From Labia minor (taxonomy: Eukaryota; Arthropoda; Insecta; Dermaptera; Spongiphoridae): DNA of 64,000 nucleotides. This document shows positions 24,753 through 35,426 of this stretch, in pieces. The position numbers and the translations under genes are program-made. The DNA is taken from positions 6,807,580 to 6,871,579 of the forward strand of contig OY720344.1 in assembly GCA_963082975.1 (NCBI GenBank). The letters are read 5' to 3'. Position 1 is the first letter of the stretch; every line of letters starts with the position of its first letter. The notes beneath the pieces are model-generated. The model was not told the DNA's origin and did not search any database. It saw only the letters and a program-made list of their open reading frames with translations.

Positions 24753-25792
24753 TATTTATTTTTCGGGCCACAATCTTACTCTTCTTTCTTGCTGTATTTA
24801 AAATATAATATATTAATTTGGAATATCTTTTGTTTCTTAAATATAATAGACATTAATATTCACCAAAGTTTCCTTTTCCTATACTTAAGATACTTTTCCT
24901 ATACTACCTTCCTATTGATTATCTATTTTTTTTTAAGATAAAACATTTTGTTGATATATTCTATGTATTAGTATTAGTATACGATATATAGGTATTGTCA
25001 ATTGACATAAGATAGATCTCAATCTCACACTTATCACCATTTCTTATGTTTAATAAGATTGCACAATTAGTTGAAGTCAGCATATTTATATACGAGAGAG
25101 GTTTGCGTTCTTAGAAAACTTACGAGAGGGTGGGAGCAGACGGCTTATCTATTTCTTAGTTAGCTTTTTGCTAACGGATCATCTCCCCCGTCTCCAAATA
25201 ACATTGCACCAATATTGCACATGCAATTAAACTAAAACTATTATTATTTATTTATTTATTTTATTAAAATAAAATCTTTTTTTTAATATAGAATAATCTT
25301 TAATAGAATAGGTATTCAATCGATATATTAATCTAAATTTAATTTTAATTAAGCTCTTCTGAAAGTTATTTTAATAGGAAAGTATTGATTTTAATAGTAC
25401 AGTTCTAATATATCCTCTTTTTTTTTATTTTACATTTTTTTAATAATAATTATTCATATTACAAAAAAAAAAAAATTAATTAATAAATGGTTTTATATAA
25501 TACAATAATATAAAAGTTACATATAACAAAGTCAATCAATATTGAAATAATTTGTAAAATTGATTTAATTAAAAAATTGTTGGATTTTTTTTATATTATA
25601 CCCTCGTTTTTGTTAAGTTTTAAGTATATTTAAAATTCAATTTTAGTTTATATATTATATTAAAAACGTTTTATTAATTTAATAAATATAATGATATGAA
25701 ATCAAGGAGTCTGATTAATTATTTATATTCGAGTACATAAATATTCAAAGATAATAACTAATTGTCCCTTATATTTGATAAGTATAATAGTC
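24753..25792. other. AT-rich intronic sequence with a GC-richer island
   Basis: The stretch 25000-25215 (TCTCAATCTCACACTTATCA, GGTGGGAGCAGACGGC and CATCTCCCCCGTCTCC) is less AT-rich and unique in the window. It has no ORF. Otherwise nothing was recognised. Confidence 0.35.
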
Positions 25793-25851
25793 AAAATCTC
25801 GACATCGAAAATTTTCGCGATCGCAATAGTATCTCTGCCGAGATAGTAAAA
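25793..25851 (-). repeat. Family B, 5' fragment
   Basis: Only the first ~58 bp of family B remain (minus strand TTACTATCTCGGCAGAGATA to GATGTCGAGATTTTGAC). Confidence 0.75.
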
Positions 25852-26369
25852 AAACTAAAAAAGATGTTTTTGTAATTAATAATAATTTGCAATTGTTAAA
25901 TATAAATTAAATTAAATTTAATTTATATTTTTATTTTTTAACGGTACCATTCAATTTCTTCAATTTCATATTAATTTAATTATTATCTATTTTATCATAT
26001 AAATTCTTCTATTTTTATTAAATACATAATTTTTAGTTATAATTTAAATATGCATGTTTAATCTGAACCTATTCAATTTTATCTTTTCCCATATCAACCG
26101 TCGCGGATTCAATAACCCTTTATTATTCTAAATTTACCACCAGAGTGCTACCAAATTAAATTAAACTTATTTTCAACCCATTTTTTCTAATAAAATACCT
26201 TACTTGTACCCTCCAATATACGACAAAATATATAACCCCCTCCATTCCAAAAGAAACCGAACTTTTAAAAAAAAATAGTACCACTAAAAACATCTGTTGT
26301 AATATTTTACCTGGATGGCTTAGTCCCTCATTGACAACTGGTATAAATTTCCTGACATTTGGATGCATA

Positions 26370-26617
26370 CATCAAAAGTTATTGCGTTTCATATGTCAGT
26401 GTGTTTGGTACATCGGTCGGAAAATGAGTTTCAAACAAAGAGCTGCAGTTGATTTTTGAGCTAAACTGGGAAAAATTTTACTGAAACGCACCAAATGCTA
26501 CAAAATGCTTATGGTGATGATTGTCTATCCCGTACGCAAGTTTCAGAGTGGTTCGGGCGATTCAAATCGGATAGAGAGACGCTGGATAATGACGAAAGCT
26601 CAGGCCATCCCAGAACA
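26370..26617 (+). pseudogene. Mariner-like transposase N-terminal fragment
   Basis: From ATG at about 26425 the sequence reads MSFKQRAAVDF, then after a stop and a frame change MLQNAYGDDCLSRTQVSEWF and GRFKSDRETLDNDESSGHPR. This is the helix-turn-helix N-terminus typical of insect Tc1/mariner (SETMAR-like) transposases. It ends abruptly at 26617, where a family B terminus follows. The catalytic domain is absent. Confidence 0.75.
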
Positions 26618-26664
26618 TCGATAATTTTTGTGATTGCAATACTATTCTGGCGAGATAGTAAAAA
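26618..26664 (-). repeat. Family B, 5' fragment fused to a mariner relic
   Basis: Minus strand TTACTATCTCGCCAGAATAG, then CACAAAAATTATCGATG. It joins the mariner fragment directly, so the open frame across the junction (26495-26680) is chimeric. Confidence 0.75.
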
Positions 26665-26740
26665 ACAAGACAAAAAATAAGTCTTGAAAATATAAACTAT
26701 TTGCCTGAAACATGTGTTAAAAAACAGTATATGGTCAGTA

Positions 26741-27255
26741 TAGGGTCATCAAAAAAGGTGGACGGGATTTCGAAGAGTAATAAAAACCGTAATACAAATG
26801 GTAGAATATTTATTTATACATCTAAACGCCACGTGTTTTGAAGCATTGCAAGAGTCACAGTTGCAATCGCTGCGTACATTCTTCTATAATTTGAGGCGTT
26901 TGTGAAGGATGTTATGTACAGCTGTTTTAGCCATACCTAGTTTCACTTTTATTTATATCAACACTTTCAGTTTCCTTAAAATGATTAAATCAACGAACAA
27001 TAGCTTTGTCTTTAGGTGGATTTTGTCTATTAGTATGCTTAAAATGACGCTGCACTAACGCAAGTGATTTAAACTCAACGTACCACAAAAAACACTGCGC
27101 TTTCTGTTGTACGGTAGTCATGGCGACTGCGCATTCGCTTACTGACTTCGAGTAAATGCTACTCAAAATATTTATTATGCTACTCCAATCTCTCGATAAT
27201 TTTGTGTTGATGTGTTTATTTATCGAATAGTTGTATAACAAAATCGATGATCCTG
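26741..27255 (-). pseudogene. DUF4817-type Tc1/mariner relic, internally deleted
   Basis: From Met at 27121 on the minus strand: MTTVQQKAQCFLWYVEFKSL, then ALVQRHFKHTNRQNPPKDKA and IVR. A TGA follows where the family usually has Trp, then FNHFKETESV. After a gap the frame resembles VHNILHKRLKL, and the 3' UTR-like end is TACGGTTTTTATTACTC. Ends TAGGGTCATC and (reverse) CAGGATCATCG are candidate inverted repeats. It is non-functional: it has a premature stop and no catalytic core. Confidence 0.75.
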
Positions 27256-27617
27256 TATTAAAAAAAAAAAAAAATTGAGATTATTATAATTTTTCTATAC
27301 TCTGATAATTAATAATATATATACTGGTATATATATATATATATATTGATTCAACATTGCAGATTGAATATCAAAGAATTGATTTTCACTTTGAGAATAA
27401 TATAAAGAGATTAATTTGTAATGAAAAGCTTATCATTTTCCCCAATCCTCAGCTTAGAATTGATTTCTATCAAACCTAATAATGTAATCTCTTTATATAT
27501 AGCTATATATTAATAATAATAAATTTATCATATGGAACATGTGAAATTTAATATTTAATCTGTTAAAAATTATATAAGATAATTTTTTTATAAATTTTAA
27601 AATTAATGATCATACAT

Positions 27618-27650
<33 letters not shown>
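27256..27650. other. AT-rich sequence with (TA)n tracts
   Basis: (TA)n at about 27326-27348 and 27620-27650, the latter directly against the left end of a mariner foldback element. No gene was seen. Confidence 0.4.
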
Positions 27651-27651
<1 letters not shown>

Positions 27652-28211
27652 GAGGTGTGTCTAAAAAGTTGGGTGTATGTGTGGTATGATAAAAACATAA
27701 AAAGAGAATGTTAATTGTAAATACCTTTATTAACCTTCAAAATACTCTCCACTAGCCACAACACACTTCTGACAACGTTCGTATAACGCTTGAAAACTGT
27801 TGGAGAAGTCTTGATGTGGAATCGTTCTCAGAGTAGCCGTCACAAAGTTCAGGCCGGCAATCCACAAGCAGGACACCAGAAAACACTACTGTGTTTTTGC
27901 TAATACCCAATTCTTCGGATATTTGTCTCAGAGTCAATCGCCGATCTTTTGTTAGCATCTCTCGTACACGTTCAGTGTTTTCTGGTGTCCTGCTTGTGGA
28001 TTGCCGGCCTGAACGTTGTGACGGCTATTCTGAGAACGATTCCACATCAAGACTTGTCCATCAGTTTTCAAGCGTTATACGAACGTTGTCAGAAGTGTGT
28101 TGTGGCTAGTGGAGAGTATTTTGAAGGTTAATAAAGGTATTTACAATTAACATTCTCTTTTTATGTTTTTATCATACCGTTCACTGAACTTTTTTGATGA
28201 TAGGACACCTC
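27651..28211. mobile_element. Foldback mariner-derived element (long inverted repeat)
   Basis: A left arm (27651-27887) and a right arm (27974-28211) are inverted copies of the 3' end of a mariner element, separated by an 86-bp loop. Both arms encode the mariner C-terminus; the right arm reads ALYERCQKCVVASGEYFEG. The loop holds a piece of the N-terminal HTH (minus strand LTLRQISEELGISKNTV). The ends are GAGGTGT-type and TA occurs on both sides. A transcript would fold into a stem of over 200 bp. The right terminus merges with a SINE tail, so its exact end is uncertain. Confidence 0.85.
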
Positions 28212-28280
28212 ATTGATATAACCGACTTAATAGGCGTTGTCCTTGCGTAGCACATACAAAGTCAGAGGTTTTTTTTTTAC
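28196..28280 (+). repeat. SINE 3' tail fragment
   Basis: GATAGGACACCTCATTGATA, TAACCGACTTAATAGGCGTT, GTCCTTGCGTAG and AAAGTCAGAGG match the 3' part of the SINE copies at 28377 and 44535, ending in a T run. It overlaps the right terminus of the foldback mariner. Confidence 0.75.
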
Positions 28281-28376
28281 AAGTATATATAAAAGAATTT
28301 GTTTGTTTGATGGAGACAAATCTAATAGATGCATCTCATGTCACCGAACTCACTGTCAGTAGTACAAGTATATATA

Positions 28377-28665
28377 AAGGCGCCATTTTGTGTGTGTGTG
28401 TGTGTGTGGGTGGGTGGGTGTGTGGGTAGCGAACCTACCTCACATTCAAATGGTCCCGGGCCTTGCAAGGGAATTTCCCTAGCTGGGGCCTATGGGACTT
28501 AGTCAATCCAGCCTCCGGGAACAACATTGGGGAAAAGCTACTTGATAGCGCCTCCGATCAAGAAAATCAAGGTAAAGGTTGAGGGGACCTGTTCTACTGA
28601 TCATAGGACACCTAATTTCTATAACCGACTTGATAGGTGTTGTCCTTGCGTAGAACGCACAAAAG

Positions 28666-28727
<62 letters not shown>

Positions 28728-28740
28728 TTTTTTTATTTTT
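28377..28740 (+). repeat. tRNA-like SINE, copy with B-box deletion
   Basis: Head: GGTAGCGAACCTACCTCACA. Where the copy at 44535 has GGTCCCGGGTTCAAGTCCCG, this one has GGTCCCGGGCCTTGCAAGG, so ~14 bp between two CCCGGG repeats were lost, including the B box. The body (CCTCCGGGAACAACATTG, GCGCCTCCGATCAAGA) and tail are retained. A (CA)n tract has expanded inside the tail. The head has its own GT-rich run at 28389-28410. Confidence 0.8.
28669..28721. repeat. (CA)n microsatellite inside a SINE tail
   Basis: About 26 CA units between AAAGT and GAGG, at the place where other copies have AAAGTCAGAGG. The repeat therefore seems to have grown from the CA of the SINE tail. Confidence 0.9.
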
Positions 28741-29568
28741 TATTATAAAATTAAAATCATGTCACCTCAACTCCCCATCTTTTATTATATCATATGATCA
28801 ACTGATCATATGTTTTTTGTTTTATATTTCTATTATCATATAACAAGAATTCTGTTTTTTGTTTTTTTATTATTTATATTCTATCTTATAATAACATTAT
28901 ATGTTTAATGTTATCTTTAATTTAATTATATATATATATATATATATAATTTAATTACAATTTTTTCTTTATCCTATATATTAGATTTAAAATAAATTCT
29001 TTTCATTTATGAATAATAATGTTTATCTCAAATGAAGATGTAAAGTTTCTCAATCTCAAGTACCCACTCTCATTTGATGTTGATCTTCTCTGTGATCTTC
29101 TTTTTGATCTTTCTTCTGGATTTTTTTTCGTTTCACCACTTGAAATGAAATATTCTTTCAGTATTCGTGCTCTGCTGAATATTAAGCCCTTTAAGTGGCA
29201 TTTGCTTCCCTTTTTTTTGGTTATTCTGTTTGTGTGTTGTCCTCATCGGCCTTGAAATGATTCCTACCTCGAACAATTAGAGGGTCATCAGACAAGTGGT
29301 GGAAGGAGGCTGGCCCTTTTTTCTGTCCTTGTGCTGGCTCATGGATGTTAACAGGTGCCTCTGCTCCAAAACGTGACTTGTCAAACACAAGTCAAATGGC
29401 CGCCTAATTAACTTCCTCTCCCCATTCCACCCTCGACGCTTATAGATAACTCCTATCGATTCATAAAACAGTCTTAGTTGACCATCATTAAAGTAAATAA
29501 TTATAATAAATCAACAAATATTAGTTAACATTATGGATAAAGAAAAGAAATGATTTTAGATATTGTAT
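28741..29568. other. Intronic sequence with a GC-richer island
   Basis: AT-rich up to about 29200. The stretch 29240-29480 is unique and more balanced (AGAGGGTCATCAGACAAGTG, GGAGGCTGGCCC and ACAGGTGCCTCTGCTCC, 2 E-box-like CAGGTG/CACGT motifs). It has no convincing ORF. It could be a regulatory island in the STAT intron. Confidence 0.35.
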
Positions 29569-29591
29569 CTTATCTTATTAAACTAGCAAAA

Positions 29592-29640
<49 letters not shown>

Positions 29641-29689
29641 TTTTGAAATATTAAACCGCTCTAAGTATTTTTTTGAAATTCACACCATA

Positions 29690-30010
29690 GATATTAAATT
29701 ATTAAAGCTTTGGTGGTTGTTTTTATTTCTAACGGAATTTTGTAAATAAAACCACATATTGATAATTGTTATTGTAAATTTATTCAAAAAATACAAAAAT
29801 ATACACAATGTTTCGATTGCTACATCTGCAATCGTTATCAAGCGACTGCACTGTTCAAGTGTCCAGTGACGAGTGACGAATGATACTTAATATAAGACCT
29901 AGGTCACCAACCAGATGGCGCTCGGAACGTGCTTACTAATTCAAAATTACAGAAAAAAATAATTATTCTTAAACAATTAATTTAAAGATTATAAACAAAA
30001 CGTGAACAAC
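29690..30010 (-). mobile_element. Probable Penelope-like retroelement 3' end
   Basis: The minus strand reads AACGATTGCAGATGTAGCAA, TCGAAACATTGTG, then an AT-rich 3' end with AATAAA. This 'stem, then CGAAAC' type of 3' UTR is typical of Penelope-like elements. The insertion is flanked by a duplication of CACACCATAGATA (left near 29686, right near 30014). There is no coding part. Class by resemblance only. Confidence 0.5.
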
Positions 30011-30095
30011 AAGACCACACCATAGATAATTTTAATAAAGAAAAATCGATCTGTATTGATTTCAGTTTCGGGGAAAAACATCTTTGTTAGTTTTT

Positions 30096-30698
30096 TTACT
30101 ATCTTGCCAGAGATAGTATTGCGATCACGAAAATGTTCGATGTTGAGATTTTGATGTTTGTATACGTTTTGAAGGTTCCTGAATAATTTCCACTAAGGTT
30201 GAGAAAAATGTTTGGGGTGTTTGTGTATGTAGACAAGATTATTATAAAATGGTTTGAGCTAGAATAATGAAATTGGGTATACGGCAATTATTCAAAATTC
30301 GTAGTTTTCTATCAACTTTGGAGAAATGTAGCTCAACCGGAAGAGGGTCATTACCTACACCGTTTTGATTTTTTTTTTCCTTTAAAGTGACCGTAAAAAT
30401 AAAGATATGTTTGATATTTTTTCCACATGAATTAATATTGTATAAAACTGCTATATATAGAATTTTAGCCTGATTGAATCGCTGAAATGACCAGAATTAA
30501 TTTTTTAACACTTCAAATCATGCGCAAGCACGTGACATGGTGCCATCAACATAGAACCAAACATGCTGGTTTAATAAATATTATTTATTAATTTTAATTT
30601 ATAATTGATAATTAATTAAATTTAATTTAAAAATAATATAGTATGTTATTTAATCCAATTCAAATAGCTAAATAGTCGAGTGGAGACACTCCAGCTAA
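30096..30698 (+). repeat. Family B HINE-like element, near full-length, inside family E
   Basis: TTACTATCTTGCCAGAGATA to GGAGACACTCCAGCTAAT. It sits in the T run of family E (TTAGTTTTTT|CTTAATTT in empty copies), so the insertion is into Ts without a longer duplication. The (GT)n tract is replaced by GGGGTGTTTGTG. Confidence 0.85.
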
Positions 30699-31399
30699 TC
30701 TTAATTTAAAATAAGAATTTTAATAATAAAAAAAAAAAATTGGCGTCGGGCAACGCTTTCTTTAATACAAAATATTATAAATAAAATAAAATTAAAAATA
30801 TTTATTTTAATAATATTTTGTAATCCAATCACGAAATATATATTATGTTATATCTTCAGGTCATACTTTTCTGTCTTTCAGTGCATTAACAGGTTCGTTT
30901 AAGGGCTGAATGTTTAATGACTATTTTTTGTTTTAATTTATATTCTTTTAAATTATTTGAAATTGTTTCATATATGTTGTCGTTTATTTATTTTAAATAA
31001 TAATGTTAATCTTAAATATTCATGGTTCATAAGGTATCATTTTTTTAAAGTACCGAGTGATTTGGTGAATCAGGTACTTTTATTTTTATACCATATAGTT
31101 GAATACATTTTACATTACATTTGATTTAGTTTGTTATGTTTCAATTGAATTTCGATCAAGTTGAAAGAAATGAACAACGCTTCTTAAAATAAATATCAAT
31201 TTCATATTCATTCGGTCGAATCGATTGAATTTATTCCCACTCTCCCCTCCCCAAATCTCTTTGAAATGAAAATATTTACTTATTCATCATTCTAATTTGT
31301 TGAATCTATTTTAAAATGTTATATTATGATCGAATTTCATCCCCACCCTTCCCTTTTCCCCTCCATTTCTCCCTTTCATTTCCAATAGGAATCGGAAAA

Positions 31400-31997
31400 T
31401 TAGCTGGAGTGTCTCCATTCGACTATCTCGCAATTTGAATTGGATTAAATAACATACTATAATAAGATATTATATTTAAATTAAATTTACTAAATTATAA
31501 ATTAAAATTAATAAATAATATTTATTAAACCAGCGCATGTTTGGCTCTTTGTTGATGGCACCATGTCACGTGCTTGAGCGTGATTTGCAGTGTTAAAAAA
31601 TTAATTCTGGTCATTTCAGCAATTCAATCAAGCTGAAATTCTATATATAGCAGTTTTATACAATTTTTAATCATGTGAAAAATTATCAAACATAAATCTT
31701 TATTTTTACGGTCATTTTAGAGGAAAAAAAATCAAAACGTTGTAGGTAATGACCCTTTTCCGGTTGTGCTACATTTCTCAAAGGTTGATAGAAAACTACA
31801 AATTTTGAATAATGCCCGTATACCAAATTTCATTATTCTAGCTCAAACCGTTATATAGTAATCTTGTCTACATACACACACACCCCAGACATTTTTCTCA
31901 ACCTTAGTGAAAATGATTCAGGAACCTTCAAAACGTATAAAAACATCAAAATCTCGACATCGAAAATTTTAATGTTAAATTTACTATCTCTAGTAAA
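31400..31997 (-). repeat. Family B HINE-like element
   Basis: Minus strand copy; 3' end AATGGAGACACTCCAGCTAA at the left. The 5' end (about 31965-31997) is scrambled (TTTACTATCTCTAGTAA). The microsatellite is reduced to GGGGTGTGTGTG. Confidence 0.8.
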
Positions 31998-32099
31998 AAG
32001 AGAAATAGGAAGTGTGGATTGGTGTGGGGTTAAAGTGGGGTGAGATTTAACAAATTCAATTCTGACTGACAAAATCCATCTTGGCAATCGTTATTAGAC

Positions 32100-32645
32100 A
32101 AATATTTTATGCGTTCGTGTGTGTGTGTGTGCGTGTGTGTGAGAGAGGGAGAGAGAGCGTAGTGACTGACTGACTGACTGACTCTCTTAGTTTTGAGTTA
32201 TTCTTATCACGCGATCTACGGCCTCGTTGTTTTATTCACGTACTGATTGATTGCCGATCTCAACTTCAACTGGGAGTCCTTCACTTTCAACTGTCCTTGG
32301 CCCTGACTGATGCACTTGCCGCCCCTTCTCCATTCATTTGCTCTCCCCCTCCCTCTCTCCCTCTCTCTTTCTCCCTCTTTCTCTCTCTTTCTCACTCACT
32401 ATTTCAATAGCCAGAGAGAAAGAGAGAGAGAAAGAAGGATCTATTTCATTCCATCTTTCTCTATCAAGTGTTGTTGTTGTTGTTATTTTTCGGGAAAATT
32501 ATTTCTTCGTATTCTTAAGTTGTCCTTCTCACCTCAAGCGATTAAAAAAAAAAAAATCATAATTTTTGGGCGTAGTATTTTGAAATTTCTTAGAGATCTT
32601 CTCCCACATATTCTTCTTTTTTTTATTGTACGTAAATGTAATTGA
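32100..32645 (+). promoter_or_regulatory. Candidate alternative promoter or enhancer in the STAT intron
   Basis: A unique, GC-richer stretch of ~500 bp: GT repeats, GAGAGAGGGAGAGAGAG (32141-32157), (TGAC)n at about 32163-32182, pyrimidine-rich CCCTCTCTCCCTCTCTC (32350 on), then AGAGAGAAAGAGAGAGAG and (GTT)n. Dense GAGAG motifs are GAGA-factor sites in insect promoters. Drosophila Stat92E is known to use alternative promoters, so an alternative first exon is plausible. I found no strong donor. The open frames at 32310-32645 are low-complexity and not treated as genes. Confidence 0.35.
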
Positions 32646-33192
32646 CATATTATGAATTGTTTAACACAAGATTAATAAACATAATTGAAGAAGTTTGCTT
32701 AATTCGTTTAAGAATCATTTCAAAGAATTGAATTATTCATTCGATTGCATTATTAGAAACGCCATCTATATATACCTGATTTTAATTAAAACCTTTCTTT
32801 CTATATTCATTTTATGAATATGAAGGGGATTGTAGATCTCTTTATTAATTTATCTCAATTAATATTAATTTTAAAATTTACTGAGTTTTATTTATCATCT
32901 ATCTAATTTAATTATTATTATTATTATTATTATTTATTTTGATATTTTATTAAATGCATTTTATATAATTATTTTTTAATAAAATATACAAAATGGAATT
33001 AAAAGAGATGTTTATTATTAATAATAATGAATTTAGATATATTCAAAATTATTATATATATAATTTCTAGAAGATTATATATTAAATTATTTTCTTATAA
33101 GCAAATAAAAAATTAATTAATTTAATTTAATTTAAAATTTAACTATTCTATTATAAAATAATAATATGTAAATATATAAATATAAATATATA
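32646..33192. other. AT-rich intronic sequence
   Basis: (TTA)n at about 32913-32932 and AT tracts. Nothing else was recognised. Confidence 0.4.
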
Positions 33193-33655
33193 CGAGGGTG
33201 GGGTGAAAAGTTTCCGGCCTGACCAAGAAAAATGATGTTTTTAAATTTTTTTTTTTGCTTTATTTTTTAACATAATCTCCATCAACACTGATACTTTTCT
33301 CATAACGGTGTTCTAATTTAGTTAGTTAATTAAATTAATTAATAAATTAATTAAATTTAATTGAAGTCTCATCAACAGTTATGAATCGACGCAAAAATTC
33401 GTTTGGATTACGCCTACACCGCCAAATTGTCGGTAGAAATGGTTTTTCGAAACAGTTTTTGGTCTAACGTTAGCAAACGCGGCACCCACGTTGCACACAG
33501 CTTTTCCATGTTCAAATGGTTGTGCAAAATATTTCGCACACGTTCAGCTGACATCGTACAGGTCTCAGCTATCTTGAATGTTGAAATAAAAAGCAAAAAA
33601 AAAATTTAAAAATATCATTTTTCTTGTTCAGACCGGAAACTTTTCACCCCACCCT
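33193..33655 (-). pseudogene. Internally deleted mariner with long inverted repeats
   Basis: The ends ACGAGGGTGGGGTGAAAAGT and their inverse at 33636-33655, extended to ~80 bp, are flanked by TA. The minus strand encodes pieces of a mariner transposase: ISTFKIAETCTMSAERVRNI, LHNHLNMEKLCATWVPRLLT, then NEFLRRFITVDET (first catalytic Asp), then a jump to EHRYEKSISVDGDYV near the C-terminus. The remaining catalytic residues are deleted. A 463-bp non-autonomous derivative. Confidence 0.85.
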
Positions 33656-34705
33656 CGTATATTATAGATTAAAAAACAAAATTATTTATATTAATATCTT
33701 TATTAGAAAAAGAGTTCTTAATTGAATTTTCTCTTTAATATACATCAAGAAAAATTAACCTGTAATTTAAATTTGTTTTTTCTTTTGATTAATTAACAAT
33801 ATTTACATTTTCTTACAAACATATCCATATTTTATTTTGTTAAGCCCCTGTCTCTTATTATTATTAAAATATTTATGCGAATTGAGAATATTCTTTTTCA
33901 TTTTAATTTAATAATTTAACAAATCAGATTTTCCTCTATATAAAATAAGTAAAATAATAAATTTATATATCAAATTTAACGTTTGAAAATAACCATTTAT
34001 TGGTAGAATATTTAGGAAAATTTAAATTTATTGACTGGCAATGGTAATAGATAAAAACAATTTGATTACAATCTTTTCTTTTTTCCTTTTATACATTTTT
34101 TTTTATTTTTTAATGAAATTTAAAAAATTATTGTTGATTAAATTATATTTCTACTTTTTCTATAATTAAATAATTTATTCTTATTTTAATAAATTTAAAT
34201 AAATACTTACTTAATTATTCCCATGGAAATACATATGTTTCTTTTTAATTTTTTTTTTTTTCAAATTTAGACCTCCTCTTTGATTATTTGCCAAGATGTT
34301 ACCGACCCTGACTTTTATAATTGAATTGCTCTTCTTAGAATTTGCTAATCTCACTGTAATCTATTTCCCTTCTCTATTTTAATTATGCTTCCTTTCAATT
34401 AAGTATATATCTTATATTTACTATAAATATATATCATATTATCATATCATATATATCGTTATGCTTTATACGCCAATAATAATTTTTTTTTATTATTTTA
34501 AAAAAAAATCTTTTTTTCTTTTCTAATAAATAATAATTTGTTTTACATACCTTTATAAAATTTATTAAATGGATGATGATTATAATTTATAATAATTTAC
34601 TGTAATTACAATTACACTATTTAATTAAAATTATTATTATTATTATTTTCTTACCGTGTAATAACCATATAGTATTATTCTCGAATTTATTATAATTTGA
34701 TTGAA
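33656..34705. other. AT-rich intronic sequence
   Basis: About 1 kb of AT-rich sequence with short trinucleotide runs near 34630. No repeat family or gene was recognised. Confidence 0.4.
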
Positions 34706-35345
34706 ACATTTTTACCGACCGACGATAGTAAGGGAGGTATTGTTTTCACACCAAATTTCACATGTGGAGATTTTTACATATCTCCACGAATCATGCATTT
34801 TCTAAACAGAAAAAAGTATTTTTAGCATGATGTCTGTCCGTCCGGCTGTCCGTCTGTCCGTATAGATGTGTACAGCCTGAACGGCTCAACCGATTTTGAT
34901 GAAATTTGGTATATTTACTTAATGCATCAGTGGGATGAATTGATCAACTTTTGGTGCAATTCCGGAAACCGGAAGTGGTAGTATTAGCGATCGACGATAG
35001 GAAGGAAAGGGTTATTTTCACACCAAAGGAGATTTTTTTATATATCAACTCGAATCATGCACTTTGTATTGGTTTTATCCTCGAAAAAAATCATATTTAT
35101 TAGTTTTTTCTTGATTTAAAATTATATGACGTCATCCAGCCATGCATGACGTCACAGCCTGGTCTTGCATATATATTATAAATAAAATAAAATTAAAAAT
35201 GTTTATATTTATTATTTATGTATCCATATCTGTTTTTTATTACATTAATAGATATATGAAAATTATTTGAAATTGTTTCTGTAGCTGGAAATTAATTTAT
35301 TTCAAACCGTCGGTCGGTTCGGACCTGGCCACAGGTCAACTTATT
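34706..35345 (+). repeat. Family A HINE-like element, full-length
   Basis: TTACCGACCGACGATAGTAA to TGGCCACAGGTCAACTTATT. It carries the variant microsatellite CTGTCCGTCCGGCTGTCCG like the 14478 copy, and TGACGTCA at 35127 and 35147. Confidence 0.88.
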
Positions 35346-35426
35346 AAATTATTATATACATTTGTTTATTTTTTTCGGTATCTGAATTAAATTGAAAAGG
35401 TTTGCTCAGATCTGTTGATATTTTTA

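Larger units (their letters stand above)
29569..31085 (+). repeat. Family E repeat carrying two nested insertions
   Basis: Starts CTTATTAAACTAGCAAAAAT and ends at a hairpin-bearing terminus (AAAGTACCGAG...CAGGTACTTTTA, 31047-31082). It is interrupted by a Penelope-like 3' end (about 29690-30010) and by a family B element (30096-30698). The segments between them match uninterrupted E copies at 13480 and 54041. Confidence 0.7.

Noticed and set aside
32310-32645. Leu/Ser/Pro-rich and Arg/Glu-rich open frames
   Set aside because: Translation of CT/GA microsatellites.
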